Positions 55,640 to 64,000 of a stretch of 64,000 nt of DNA are shown piece by piece. Below the pieces are notes generated by a model. It worked only from the letters and a program-made list of their open reading frames with translations, searched no databases and had not been told where the DNA came from. A program made the translations under genes and the position numbers. Each line of letters begins with the position of its first letter. The stretch's first letter is position 1. The stretch is from Mycobacterium sp. 1081908.1. GTDB taxonomy: Bacteria > Actinomycetota > Actinomycetes > Mycobacteriales > Mycobacteriaceae. The DNA is taken from positions 36,134 to 100,133 of the forward strand of contig NZ_LZLY01000021.1 in NCBI RefSeq assembly GCF_001673535.1, in the 5' to 3' direction.

Positions 55640-56089
55640 ATGAGCAATCTGACCCCGCTAGAACAATTCGTGCTCGTGCCGTTCCTGCGCCTGCACGACA
55701 CGATCTACCGCAAGACCGACGGCCGGGTCGGTCACCAGATCCCGGGGATGCCGCCCAGTCTGCTGCTCCACACGATCGGCGCCAAGACCGGCCAGCAGCG
55801 CACCACGACGCTGACCTACGCCAAGGACGGCGACTCGTACGTGATCGTCGCGTCCAAGGGCGGCGACGACCGCAACCCCGGGTGGTACCACAACCTGCAG
55901 AAGCGCCCCGACTGCGAGATCAACGTCGGCGCCAAGCGGATACCGGTGACCGCCCGCAAAGTGGGCCCCGACGATGCCGACTACGCGCGGCTGTGGGAAC
56001 TGGTCAACAAGAACAACGCCAACCGCTACAGCGGCTACCAGACCCGGACGACGCGGCCCATCCCCGTCTTTTTGTTGACTCCGCGCTGA
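55640..56089 (+). CDS. F420-dependent nitroreductase family protein (Rv1261c-like)
   Basis: 149 residues, the same length as Rv1261c. Ddn-type signature: LLLHTIGAKTGQQRTTTLTY, IVASKGGDDRNPGWYHNLQKRPDCEINVG and FLLTPR. Uses reduced F420; Rv1261c reduces quinone-type compounds in vitro. Starts 4 bases after the HIT gene. A second family member is at 10436-10936. Confidence 0.92.
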   Translation: MSNLTPLEQFVLVPFLRLHDTIYRKTDGRVGHQIPGMPPSLLLHTIGAKTGQQRTTTLTYAKDGDSYVIVASKGGDDRNPGWYHNLQKRPDCEINVGAKRIPVTARKVGPDDADYARLWELVNKNNANRYSGYQTRTTRPIPVFLLTPR

Positions 56090-56195
56090 ATATTGCCAGC
56101 TAGGCCCGGATAGCCGCGCGGCGGTCTATTCTCCTGACACGCGCGGTGAAGCAGTTCGGTCGTTCACCGCAAAGTGCGGGATCGACGGAGCGGCT

Positions 56196-59100
56196 ATGAC
56201 ACGCTGGGCGGGAAATCCGTGGCGGCGGTTCGGGCTGTCCGCGCGCGCGGGTTGGCTGCTCTTCGGGTTTTACGGCACGGCAACGGTGCTGGTCATCACG
56301 TCCTCGGTGTACCGGTGGCGCGGCGCGTACGGGACGCGGCCGGTCGACGAGGCTGTGTTCGCGCTATGCCTGCTGGTGACGGCCTCAACCGCCGGCTACG
56401 CGGCCACCTTCTCGACCGGGCGCCGCAGATTCGGATGGCTGGCGCTGGTGATCGGCCTGCTGGGCTGGGCCGCGGGTGAGGTCCTGTGGTCCCTGTACGA
56501 CGTGCGTCCGGAAATCGAGCACGCCACCCACCCCGCCGTGGCCGAGGCCGTGTTCACCTTGTATCCGATCGGCGCCATGATGGCGTTGGCGCTGCTGTCC
56601 CATCTGTCGCGCCACAGCCCCCGGCGGCTGGTGCTGGACGGCCTCATCGTGGCGACCTCGCTGTTCGTCATCTCGTGGGTGTTCGTCCTCGACAAGCAGC
56701 TGCGCGAGAACAGCGACTCGCGGCTCGCGACGCTCATCGAGGTGTTCGCCGACGTCGTCCTCCTGACGACGGCGATCCTGATGCTGTCCCGGATCCGCTC
56801 CAACGACCTGCCGAGCCGCGGCCTGCTGGCGGCCGGGATCGCGACCATCGCGACCGCCGACATCGCGATGGTTTTCCAGACCGGGACGGGCAGCTATCAC
56901 CTGGGCGACCTGACGGATCTGGGGCGCGTGGCCGGATTCGCACTGCTCTCGCTGGCCGGCCTGGCCAGCGTCCACGAGGTCGGCACGGACCAGGCGCGGA
57001 CCGACATCATGTCCCCCGCCCTGCTGTGGCTGCCCTACCTGCCGCTGATGCTGGCCGCCGCGGTCGGCATGGGTCAGGCGGTGAGCCTGATGGCGCACGG
57101 ACCGATGCTGGCCGCGCTGGGGATCCTGGTCGCCGCGGTGCTCGCCCGCCAGTTCATCGTGCTCACGGAAAACCAGGGCCTGCTGGCCGAAGTCGCCCGG
57201 GAAGCGTTCCGCGACAGCCTGACCGGCCTGGCCAACCGGGCCCATTTCCTACATCGCCTGGAGCAGGCCGTCGCCCGGCAACGTCTCGAGGGCGGGCCGA
57301 TCGCGGTGCTCTGCCTCGACCTGGACAACTTCAAAGCGGTCAACGACGCCCTGGGGCATCCCGCCGGCGACGAGCTCCTCGTCCGCGTCGCCGGCCGGCT
57401 CACCGCCGCGCTCGGCGACACCGGTATCGTGGCGCGCCTCGGGGGCGACGAGTTCGCCGTCCTCATCGAGGCTTCGGTCGAAGAATCGAAGGCGGCCGCG
57501 GACCGGGTTCTCGACGCGTTCGGCACGCCGATCGTGATCGACGGTGTCCCCATCGAGGTCCGGCCAAGCATCGGCTACACGGTTGCCGCGGCCGCGTCGA
57601 ACTGCACGGTCGACCAGTTCCTGCAGCACGCCGACCTGGCCATGTACGCCGCCAAACGCGAAGGCGGGCAATGTATTCGGGGCTTCCTGCCAGACCTGCC
57701 GTTCCCGTACACGTTCCCGCAATTGGCCGAGTCGGCCGAGTCGGCATTGCAAGAAGGGCAAGCGGGTGTGGACCGGGTCGCCGCCGCGGCCCCGGTAGGC
57801 GCCTTCGGCAGGGAGACGAAGCTGGCGCGGTCGTTGGCGCCGATCGCCGCGGCCGCGACGGCACCGCGGGAGCGACCGCACGACGTCCCCGACGGCATGC
57901 GGTGGCCCCCGACGGCGATCCGGATCGCCTTGGCGGCGTTGGGGATTGGCGTGGCCACCTTCGCCGTGACGAGCCTGGTCGATCCCGCGACCGCGCGCAA
58001 CGCGTTCTTCGCCAAATGCCTGTATCCGACGTTGAACCTGTCCGCCGCGGCGCTGATCGCGTTCCGCGCCTACCGGGTGCGGGCCGACCGTCTCGCATGG
58101 GCGTTGATCGCGACCGGCATGGCCGTGTCGGCGGCGGGTGACATCGTCTACGTGATGTGGGTGCCCGCGGGCCAGTCACCGTCGGCGGCCGATCCGGAGT
58201 ACCTGGCGTTTTATCCGCTGCTGTACGCCGGGCTCCTGCTGGTCATGCGGTCACGGCTGAAGGTGGTGCCGATTCCGATCCGGCTCGACGCCCTGGTGTG
58301 CGCGCTGGCCGCGGCCGCGGTGGGCGTGGCGCTGCGCGCAGGCCCCATGCACGCGGCCGCGGTCCGCGCGCCGGCGACCGTCCTGGTGGGACTCGTCTAC
58401 CCGTGGGGCGACCTGGTGCTGCTGGCCCTGACCGCCGGCATGCTGCCGATCCTGGGTTGGCGCAAGGGATTCCGTTGGGCCCTGCTCGTCGTGGGGTTCA
58501 TCGCGTTTGCCGTCGCCGACACGGCGTACCTCTTCGAGACCGCCGACGGCAGCTATCGGGTCGGCACCACGCTGGACGCCCTCTGGCCCGCCGCGTCGCT
58601 GCTGGTGGCCATCGCCAGCTGGGCGCCGCGGTCGTCGACGCCGCCGACACCGAAACGCGGGCTCGGTTTCTACGCGGTGCCCGTCGCATGCACCGTCGTC
58701 GCGCTCGTGGTCGTCGTGGGCCACAACTCAAGGCTGGCAACGACTCTCGCCGCGCTGAGCCTGGTCGCCGTCGCCGCGCGACTCTCGGCGACGTTCCGCG
58801 ACGTCAGCATGCTGGCCGAAAGCCACAAGCAGGCGATGACCGACGACCTGACCAGCCTGCCCAACCGGCGGTCGCTGGCGACCGCCCTGACGGGGCTGTC
58901 CGACCTGGCGCCCGCCGGACCCCTGTCGGTCCCCGGGGCCCCGTCGCGCCGGGCGCTGCTGCTGCTGCGCCTGTATGAGTTCGACGAGATCAACGACTCC
59001 GTCGGCCAGCACTTCGGCGACGAGTTGTTGAGCCAAGTCGCGCACCGGCTCGCACACTGCGTGCGCCACGAGGATCTGCTCGCGCGGGTGGGCGAGGACG

Positions 59101-60164
59101 AATTCGCGATCCTGCTGGGCGAGGGGTCCGACCTCATCGCCGCCCGCGCCCAGGCCGGCCGGCTGCTCGAGGCCCTGAGCGAGCCGTTCGCGCTCGATCC
59201 GATCACCGTGCAGGTCGATGCCCGCATCGCCATCGCGCTGTGCCCCGACCATTGCGATCATCCGCAGGAGCTGCTCACCCGCGCCGAGATCGCGCTTCCC
59301 CACGCGAAATCCGCCGTCAGCAAGATCGCGGTGTACGACTCGGCGTACGAGATGTACCGCGACAACGACCCCAACCTCGTCGAGGAACTGCGCGTCGCGC
59401 TGTTGGACGACGACCAGCTGACGGTGCACTACCAGCCCAAGATCAACGCGAGCGACGGCAGCGTCCACAGCGTCGAGGCGCTGCTGCGCTGGCGGCATCC
59501 CAGCCGCGGCCTGTTGCTCCCGGAGGAGTTCCTGAACGCCGCCGAACGCGCCGGGCTGATGCGCCAGGTGGCCAACCGCGCCATCAACGTCGCGCTGGCG
59601 CAGATCCGTTCCTGGCGCGACCGGGGCATGCAGCTGACCGTCGCGGTGAACCTGTCCACCACCAACCTGCTCGACCTCGACCTGGTGAGCACGATCGAGC
59701 GGCTGCTGCAGACCCACGGCCTGCCCCCCGACTCGCTGATCGTCGAGATCACCGAAAGCGCCCTGGTCGACTCGGCGCGCTCGCGCAACACCGTCGCCGC
59801 GCTGCAGCGCCTCGGCGTCCGGATCTCGCTCGACGACTACGGAACCGGGTGGTCGTCGCTGGCGCGGCTGCAGGACGTTTCGGTCGACGAGCTGAAACTC
59901 GACCGGATCTTCGTGGCGCGCCTGGCCCAGGACCCGCGGTCGGTGGCGATCGTGCGGTCCACGGTTGCGTTGGCCCGCAGCCTGGGCGCCGACCTGGTGG
60001 CCGAGGGGGTCGAAGACGACGTCACCCTGCGCGCGGTGCGGCGATACGGCTGCACCATCACCCAGGGCTTCGTGCACAGTCCGCCGTTGCCGGCCGACGA
60101 CCTGCTGCACTGGATCTGCCAGCACGCCCCCTCCACCACGTCTCAGGCGGGCGTGACGGACTGA
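56196..60164 (+). CDS. Two-module membrane GGDEF-GGDEF-EAL protein (c-di-GMP metabolism)
   Basis: 1322 residues. First membrane block (about 18-330, roughly nine helices), a GGDEF domain with intact GGDEF near 414 and no RxxD inhibitory site, a linker, a second membrane block (about 570-860), a second GGDEF domain with GEDEF (near 967) and an RHED inhibitory-type site, then an EAL domain (about 1075-1310). The EAL has SVEALLRWRHP, NLSTTNL, EITESAL, DDYGTGWSSL, LDRIF, AEGVED and TQGF, so phosphodiesterase residues look complete. GGAG precedes the ATG. One frame throughout, without visible break. Confidence 0.92.
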   Translation: MTRWAGNPWRRFGLSARAGWLLFGFYGTATVLVITSSVYRWRGAYGTRPVDEAVFALCLLVTASTAGYAATFSTGRRRFGWLALVIGLLGWAAGEVLWSLYDVRPEIEHATHPAVAEAVFTLYPIGAMMALALLSHLSRHSPRRLVLDGLIVATSLFVISWVFVLDKQLRENSDSRLATLIEVFADVVLLTTAILMLSRIRSNDLPSRGLLAAGIATIATADIAMVFQTGTGSYHLGDLTDLGRVAGFALLSLAGLASVHEVGTDQARTDIMSPALLWLPYLPLMLAAAVGMGQAVSLMAHGPMLAALGILVAAVLARQFIVLTENQGLLAEVAREAFRDSLTGLANRAHFLHRLEQAVARQRLEGGPIAVLCLDLDNFKAVNDALGHPAGDELLVRVAGRLTAALGDTGIVARLGGDEFAVLIEASVEESKAAADRVLDAFGTPIVIDGVPIEVRPSIGYTVAAAASNCTVDQFLQHADLAMYAAKREGGQCIRGFLPDLPFPYTFPQLAESAESALQEGQAGVDRVAAAAPVGAFGRETKLARSLAPIAAAATAPRERPHDVPDGMRWPPTAIRIALAALGIGVATFAVTSLVDPATARNAFFAKCLYPTLNLSAAALIAFRAYRVRADRLAWALIATGMAVSAAGDIVYVMWVPAGQSPSAADPEYLAFYPLLYAGLLLVMRSRLKVVPIPIRLDALVCALAAAAVGVALRAGPMHAAAVRAPATVLVGLVYPWGDLVLLALTAGMLPILGWRKGFRWALLVVGFIAFAVADTAYLFETADGSYRVGTTLDALWPAASLLVAIASWAPRSSTPPTPKRGLGFYAVPVACTVVALVVVVGHNSRLATTLAALSLVAVAARLSATFRDVSMLAESHKQAMTDDLTSLPNRRSLATALTGLSDLAPAGPLSVPGAPSRRALLLLRLYEFDEINDSVGQHFGDELLSQVAHRLAHCVRHEDLLARVGEDEFAILLGEGSDLIAARAQAGRLLEALSEPFALDPITVQVDARIAIALCPDHCDHPQELLTRAEIALPHAKSAVSKIAVYDSAYEMYRDNDPNLVEELRVALLDDDQLTVHYQPKINASDGSVHSVEALLRWRHPSRGLLLPEEFLNAAERAGLMRQVANRAINVALAQIRSWRDRGMQLTVAVNLSTTNLLDLDLVSTIERLLQTHGLPPDSLIVEITESALVDSARSRNTVAALQRLGVRISLDDYGTGWSSLARLQDVSVDELKLDRIFVARLAQDPRSVAIVRSTVALARSLGADLVAEGVEDDVTLRAVRRYGCTITQGFVHSPPLPADDLLHWICQHAPSTTSQAGVTD

Positions 60165-60205
60165 CCGGTCGGCCGATTATCGAGACGCAGACCGGTTCGC
60201 CTGGC

Positions 60206-60211
60206 TAACAT
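60206..60211 (+). promoter_or_regulatory. -10 box for leaderless LuxR-type gene
   Basis: TAACAT, then 6 bases, then the GTG at 60218. The gap 60165-60217 has no ribosome site. Confidence 0.5.
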
Positions 60212-60217
60212 TTTTCC

Positions 60218-62857
60218 GTGCTCGACCATTGGCCCATGATCGGGCGCGATCACCACGTCGGCGAGATCACGCGCGCACTCGCCGACGACGCGGTCCGCGG
60301 GGTGGCGCTGGCGGGCAAAGCCGGGGTCGGCAAGTCACGGTTGGCCCGCGAGGCCGTGGCGGCCGCCGCCGCGGACGGCTGGACCGTGCGGACCGTCGCC
60401 GCCACCGCCACGAGCCGCCCGATCCCGCTCGGCGCGTTCTGGCAATGGGCCGATCACGTGGAAAGCGCTCCTTTCGCGTTGGCGCGCACGGCCATTCGGG
60501 GGTTGACCGACGCCACGCAACCGGGCCGTCTGGTGGTGTTCGTCGACGACGCCCATCTGCTGGACGACCTGTCCGCGCTGGTCCTGCAGCAGCTGGCGCA
60601 GTCGCGGGCCGCGGCCGTGATCCTCACGATCCGTACCGGCGAGGCGGCACCGGCCGCGGTGACCGCGCTGTGGAAGGACGGCCTACTGCGCCGGCGTGAG
60701 CTGGAACCGTTGACCCGCAGAGAAATTGACCACCTGCTGGCGGCGACCCTCGGGGCGGCCCCGGATCGGCAGTGCGCGGACAAACTGTGGCGCCTCACCC
60801 GGGGAAACGTGTTGTTCCTGCGCCAGCTCATCGAACAGGAGCACGGAGCCGGACGGATGGTGGTCAGGCGTGGCGCCGCGCGCTGGATCGGGGACACCGC
60901 GATCTCGGGATCCGTTGCCGAGCTGGTGGATTCGCAGATCGGCGCGATCCCCGGCGACGTGCGTGACGTGGTCGACCTGGTGGCCATTTCCGAACCGATC
61001 GACTGGCACTGCCTGCGGCTGATCGCCGAGCCGGGCGCCATCGAGTCTGCCGAACAGCGCGAACTGATCCGAACGTCCGGCGGCGAGGTGTACATCGGTC
61101 ACCCGCTGTACGCCGAGGTCCGCCTGAATCGTTGCGGCGCCTCGCGTTTGCGCCGCCTGCGCGGGCAAATCGCCGCCGCGATGAAGGACGGCGGGGGCGC
61201 CGCCAGAGCCGTCAAGCGGGGCCTGCTGTGGTTGGAGTCCGACCTTCCGCCCGAACCGGACGTGCTGTTGTCGGCGGCCACCGCAGCGAACGCGCTGATG
61301 GACTACGAGACGGCGGAGCGGCTGTTCACCGCCGCGGCCGCCACCGGTGTGGGCGCACAGGCACGCATACCGCTCGCCTACTCGCTGTTGATGCGGGAAA
61401 AAAGCGAGCTTGCGTTGGAAGTCCTCGACGGCGTCGAGCCCGACGAGGCGACGCAATCGGGCTTCATCAACGAAATTGTGATGCGGGCGTCGAATCTGTT
61501 GTGGGGCATGCGATCACCGAAGCGCTCCTGGCGGCTCATCGACGATGCCCTCGAGACCGCGAGCGGAGCGGGACGCCAACAGCTGCTGGTGTTCCGCGCC
61601 TATCAGCTCGCGCTGGCGGCGCGGCCGGGTGAGGTCGTGGCAACCATGGCGGAGGTCGACGAAGGCGACCTCGACTGGTATGGGGCGACGGTGGGTTACG
61701 GCGCCGAGAGCATGGCCTACGGCGAGCTCGGTCGACCCGATCAGGCGGTCGCCAAGATCATCGAGGCCTACTACGCGCTCACGCTGAGCGAACAGGGCAA
61801 ATTCCTTCGCCAGCCGGCGACCGAGTACCACACGTTCGCCCTGATCGCCGCGGGACGCATCCCCGAGGCCCTGGAGGTCGCCGAACGCAACTGCCGCGCC
61901 CAACGCGAAGAGCCGGCAGCCATCCGAGCGTTGGCGAGGGAGATCCTCGGCATGGTCACGCTGGCCGCCGGCGACCTCGACGCCGCGCTGCGGGACCTGC
62001 CGAAGGCAATCGACGAGAAGGCTGCGGACAATTTCAACGTGGTGAACAGCTTCCACCGGTTCCACCTGCTGCGGGCGCAGGCGCTGGCCCGGTCCGGCGA
62101 CGCGGACGCCGCCGGTCGGGCGCTGAACTCCGCCCGCGCGCACCGGCATCCGGCCTACGTCTACGTCATCTCCACCGAGTTGCTGACCGAGGCCTGGCTG
62201 GCCTCGGCGCGGTCGCGGCCCACCGAGGCGCGCCGGCTGGCCCGCCGGGCGGCCGAGTTCGCGCGCGAACACGATCAACACGCCCGCGAGGTGTGGTGCC
62301 TGCAGACCGCGGTGCAATTCGACGACACCGAAGCCGCCGAGCGGCTCGCTCAGTTGGCCGAGCATGTGGAAGGTCCGCGCGCCGCGGTCGCGGCGCGCTA
62401 CGCCGCGGCGGTGCGCGCCGACGATGCCGGTGAACTCGATTGGGCCTCGGCCGAATTCGAGCTGATGGGCGACATGCTGGCCGCCGCCGACGCCGCCGGC
62501 CAGGCCGCGACCGCACACCGGAGGGCGGGGCGGGGCGGGAGCGCGATGACCGCGGCGGCGCGCGCACACCGGTTGGCCACCGTCTGCGGCGGCGCGACCA
62601 GTCCCGCGATCGAGGCGGCGTCCTTCGCGCCGCCGTTTTCCAACCGCGAGCGCGAGATCGCGGTGCTGGTGGCGCAGGGGCTGACCAATCGCGAGATCGC
62701 CGAGGCGGTATCGCTGTCGGTACGGACCGTCGAAAGCCACATTTACCGCGCGAGCGGCAAGGCCGGGGTCAGCGGACGTTCCGCGCTGGGCGAGATGATG
62801 CGCAGGCGCGGGCCGCTGAGCTCGCGTTTCGGCGGCGACGGGTCGCAATTGCAGTAG
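60218..62857 (+). CDS. Large LuxR-family ATPase transcriptional regulator
   Basis: 879 residues, MalT/LAL type. N-terminal AAA/NB-ARC ATPase with Walker A GKAGVGKSRLA (about 33-43) and Walker B LVVFVDDAHLLDD (about 105-117), a long helical TPR-like middle (about 330-780), and a LuxR helix-turn-helix at the end (SNREREIAVLVAQGLTNREIAEAVSLSVRTVESHIYRAS, about 806-845). Such proteins sense a ligand through the middle domain and activate transcription. It follows the c-di-GMP gene by 53 bases on the same strand. Confidence 0.9.
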   Translation: MLDHWPMIGRDHHVGEITRALADDAVRGVALAGKAGVGKSRLAREAVAAAAADGWTVRTVAATATSRPIPLGAFWQWADHVESAPFALARTAIRGLTDATQPGRLVVFVDDAHLLDDLSALVLQQLAQSRAAAVILTIRTGEAAPAAVTALWKDGLLRRRELEPLTRREIDHLLAATLGAAPDRQCADKLWRLTRGNVLFLRQLIEQEHGAGRMVVRRGAARWIGDTAISGSVAELVDSQIGAIPGDVRDVVDLVAISEPIDWHCLRLIAEPGAIESAEQRELIRTSGGEVYIGHPLYAEVRLNRCGASRLRRLRGQIAAAMKDGGGAARAVKRGLLWLESDLPPEPDVLLSAATAANALMDYETAERLFTAAAATGVGAQARIPLAYSLLMREKSELALEVLDGVEPDEATQSGFINEIVMRASNLLWGMRSPKRSWRLIDDALETASGAGRQQLLVFRAYQLALAARPGEVVATMAEVDEGDLDWYGATVGYGAESMAYGELGRPDQAVAKIIEAYYALTLSEQGKFLRQPATEYHTFALIAAGRIPEALEVAERNCRAQREEPAAIRALAREILGMVTLAAGDLDAALRDLPKAIDEKAADNFNVVNSFHRFHLLRAQALARSGDADAAGRALNSARAHRHPAYVYVISTELLTEAWLASARSRPTEARRLARRAAEFAREHDQHAREVWCLQTAVQFDDTEAAERLAQLAEHVEGPRAAVAARYAAAVRADDAGELDWASAEFELMGDMLAAADAAGQAATAHRRAGRGGSAMTAAARAHRLATVCGGATSPAIEAASFAPPFSNREREIAVLVAQGLTNREIAEAVSLSVRTVESHIYRASGKAGVSGRSALGEMMRRRGPLSSRFGGDGSQLQ

Positions 62858-63099
62858 TTGCAGTACTCGCCCCCCGAGGGGCGCGAAATTTGCAGTAGTC
62901 CCATCCCGGATCGAACGGGCGCTCGGCGGCCTGACAATCGGCTTTCAAAGTGGCGGCGGCACCCGACGCTGCCGCGCGAACGAAAGTATTCGGAAACCGA
63001 AATGACGACGAAGTACGTGGCGGCGCGCGCACGGTCTGCCCCGAGACTCTCGCCGTCGTTCACTCGGTTTCTTCCGCCCTAAGGCCGCTGGGAGCCCGC
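62858..63099. other. Gap between LuxR-type gene and PE_PGRS gene
   Basis: 242 bases. TTGCAGTA occurs at 62849, 62858 and 62890, the first inside the LuxR-type gene. CGCCCC/GGGGCG at 62868-62883 makes a short 6-base hairpin with a 4-base loop, perhaps a terminator. No frame worth calling is present. Confidence 0.5.
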
Positions 63100-64000
63100 A
63101 TGTCGTCTTTTCTGATCGCCACACCTGAGACTATGGCCACAGCGTCGCAGGATTTGACCGGGATCGCAGCGACGCTGAAGACGGCTAATGCGGCAGCGGC
63201 GGTTTCCACCACGCAGGTGGTGGCGGCGGCTAGTGATGAGGTGTCGGCGGCGATCGCGGCGTTGTTCGGCGACTGCGCACGGGACTTTCAGGCGCTGAGC
63301 GCGCAGGCCGCAGCGTTTCATGAGCAGTTTGTGACGGCCATGTCATCGGGTGCGGGGATGTATGCCGCCGCCGAGACCGCCAACGCGCAGGCCGCCCAGA
63401 GCATGGCGGCGGGCGAGGGGCCGATTCAGCAGCTCACGGGGCGCCCGTTGTTCGGCAACGGCACCGATGGGGCGGCGGGGACGGGGCAGGCCGGTGGCCC
63501 CGGGGGCTGGCTTTTCGGCAATGGCGGCAATGGCGGGTCGGGGGGCGCCGGCCAGGCGGGTGGCGCTGGCGGTAACGCTTTCCTGTTCGGTAGCGGCGGG
63601 GCCGGCGGGGCCGGCGGGAACGCGGCGGCGACCGGTGCGACCGGCGGTTCCGGCGGGCACGGTGGTGCCGGTGGGTTGTTGGCCGGCTTCGGCGGGGCCG
63701 GCGGGCTCGGCGGGAATGGCGCGGCCGGCACGCCCACCACGGCCGGCGGTCTGGGTGGCGCCGGTGGTGCCGGCGGCGCCGACCGGGCGGCGCTGTTCTA
63801 CACCGGCGGGACTGGCGGGGCCGGCGGCGTCGGCGGGCTCGGCGCTGCGAATACCACGGTCGCCGCGGCCGGCGCGACCGGCGGTACTGGCTTTGCGGGC
63901 GGGCTTGGTGGGGCCGGCGGGGCTGGTGGCGCGGAGTATGCCGCTTCCCCGGAGAGGCAGACCTGGCTGCATGCATTTCTCGACGGAGGGGCTGAGCAGC
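63100..64000 (+). CDS. PE_PGRS family protein, 3' end cut by window edge
   Basis: ATG 63100 is preceded by GGGAG and the frame runs open to 64000 (300 codons). Residues 1-95 are a typical PE domain (SSFLIATPETMATASQDLTG), ending in YAAAE, which fits the YxxxD/E signal for type VII (ESX) secretion. From about 115 the Gly-Ala repeats of PGRS begin (GGAGGAGG-type, interspersed with LFGNGG). Near 285 the repeat is interrupted by EYAASPERQTWLHAFLDGG, perhaps a unique C-terminal domain. Exported cell-surface protein. Confidence 0.93.
   Translation, partial: MSSFLIATPETMATASQDLTGIAATLKTANAAAAVSTTQVVAAASDEVSAAIAALFGDCARDFQALSAQAAAFHEQFVTAMSSGAGMYAAAETANAQAAQSMAAGEGPIQQLTGRPLFGNGTDGAAGTGQAGGPGGWLFGNGGNGGSGGAGQAGGAGGNAFLFGSGGAGGAGGNAAATGATGGSGGHGGAGGLLAGFGGAGGLGGNGAAGTPTTAGGLGGAGGAGGADRAALFYTGGTGGAGGVGGLGAANTTVAAAGATGGTGFAGGLGGAGGAGGAEYAASPERQTWLHAFLDGGAEQ

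Noticed and set aside
63430..63960. GGCGGG-type repeats at the right edge as a possible CRISPR or satellite
   Set aside because: They are codon-level PGRS repeats in an open frame, without uniform repeats or spacers.

Overview
The window is high-GC DNA from a slow-growing Mycobacterium. The gene content and order match Mycobacterium tuberculosis H37Rv Rv1261c to Rv1297 over long stretches, read here in the opposite orientation: argS-lysA-hom-thrC-thrB-rho, cysD-cysNC with an Rrf2 regulator, canA, oppBCDA, the Rv1277/Rv1278 nuclease pair, a SixA-type phosphatase, lprB/lprC, the Rv1272c/Rv1273c ABC pair, embR-pknH, the Rv1264 adenylate cyclase, amiB2 and a HIT protein. A PE_PGRS gene at the right edge points to a slow grower outside the M. 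avium complex, which lacks PE_PGRS genes. The species cannot be fixed from the sequence alone.

Layout. 1-9.4 kb: a minus-strand operon for arginyl-tRNA synthesis and the lysine/threonine branch of the aspartate pathway, then rho and a FadD17-like acyl-CoA synthetase. 9.5-22.3 kb: accessory genes absent from this interval of H37Rv: a tRNA-Arg, a GarA-like FHA protein, F420/FMN enzymes, VOC proteins, short-chain dehydrogenases, MarR and TetR regulators, a NUDIX hydrolase and a two-RCK potassium channel. 22-32 kb: sulfate activation, carbonic anhydrase and oligopeptide uptake. 33-38.4 kb: SbcC/SbcD-like nuclease genes and a 13E12-family gene. 38.5-44 kb: SixA, two lipoproteins and a heterodimeric ABC exporter. 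44-56 kb: an enlarged EmbR-PknH signalling island with duplicated secreted proteins and a second kinase, then an adenylate cyclase, an amidase and a HIT protein. 56-64 kb: a 1322-residue two-module c-di-GMP protein, a large LuxR-type ATPase regulator and a truncated PE_PGRS gene.

How the genes work together. Many gene pairs are coupled by 4-base ATGA/GTGA overlaps (argS-lysA, hom-thrC, oppB-C-D, the Rv1278/Rv1277 pair, lprB-lprC, the ABC pair). Several divergent pairs have a -10-like hexamer 6-8 bases before each start codon, which suggests leaderless mRNAs from back-to-back promoters. The region from 44 to 62 kb concentrates Ser/Thr phosphorylation, FHA/SARP control, cAMP and c-di-GMP signalling.

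The most novel-looking items are the giant GGDEF/EAL protein with complementary degenerate domains, the duplicated DUF732 plus C39-like peptidase modules around embR sharing an upstream element, the pair of PknH-like kinases sharing an identical 19-base upstream block, and the GarA paralogue. No gap without a gene exceeds 300 bases. No CRISPR array, rRNA, complete insertion sequence or prophage was seen.
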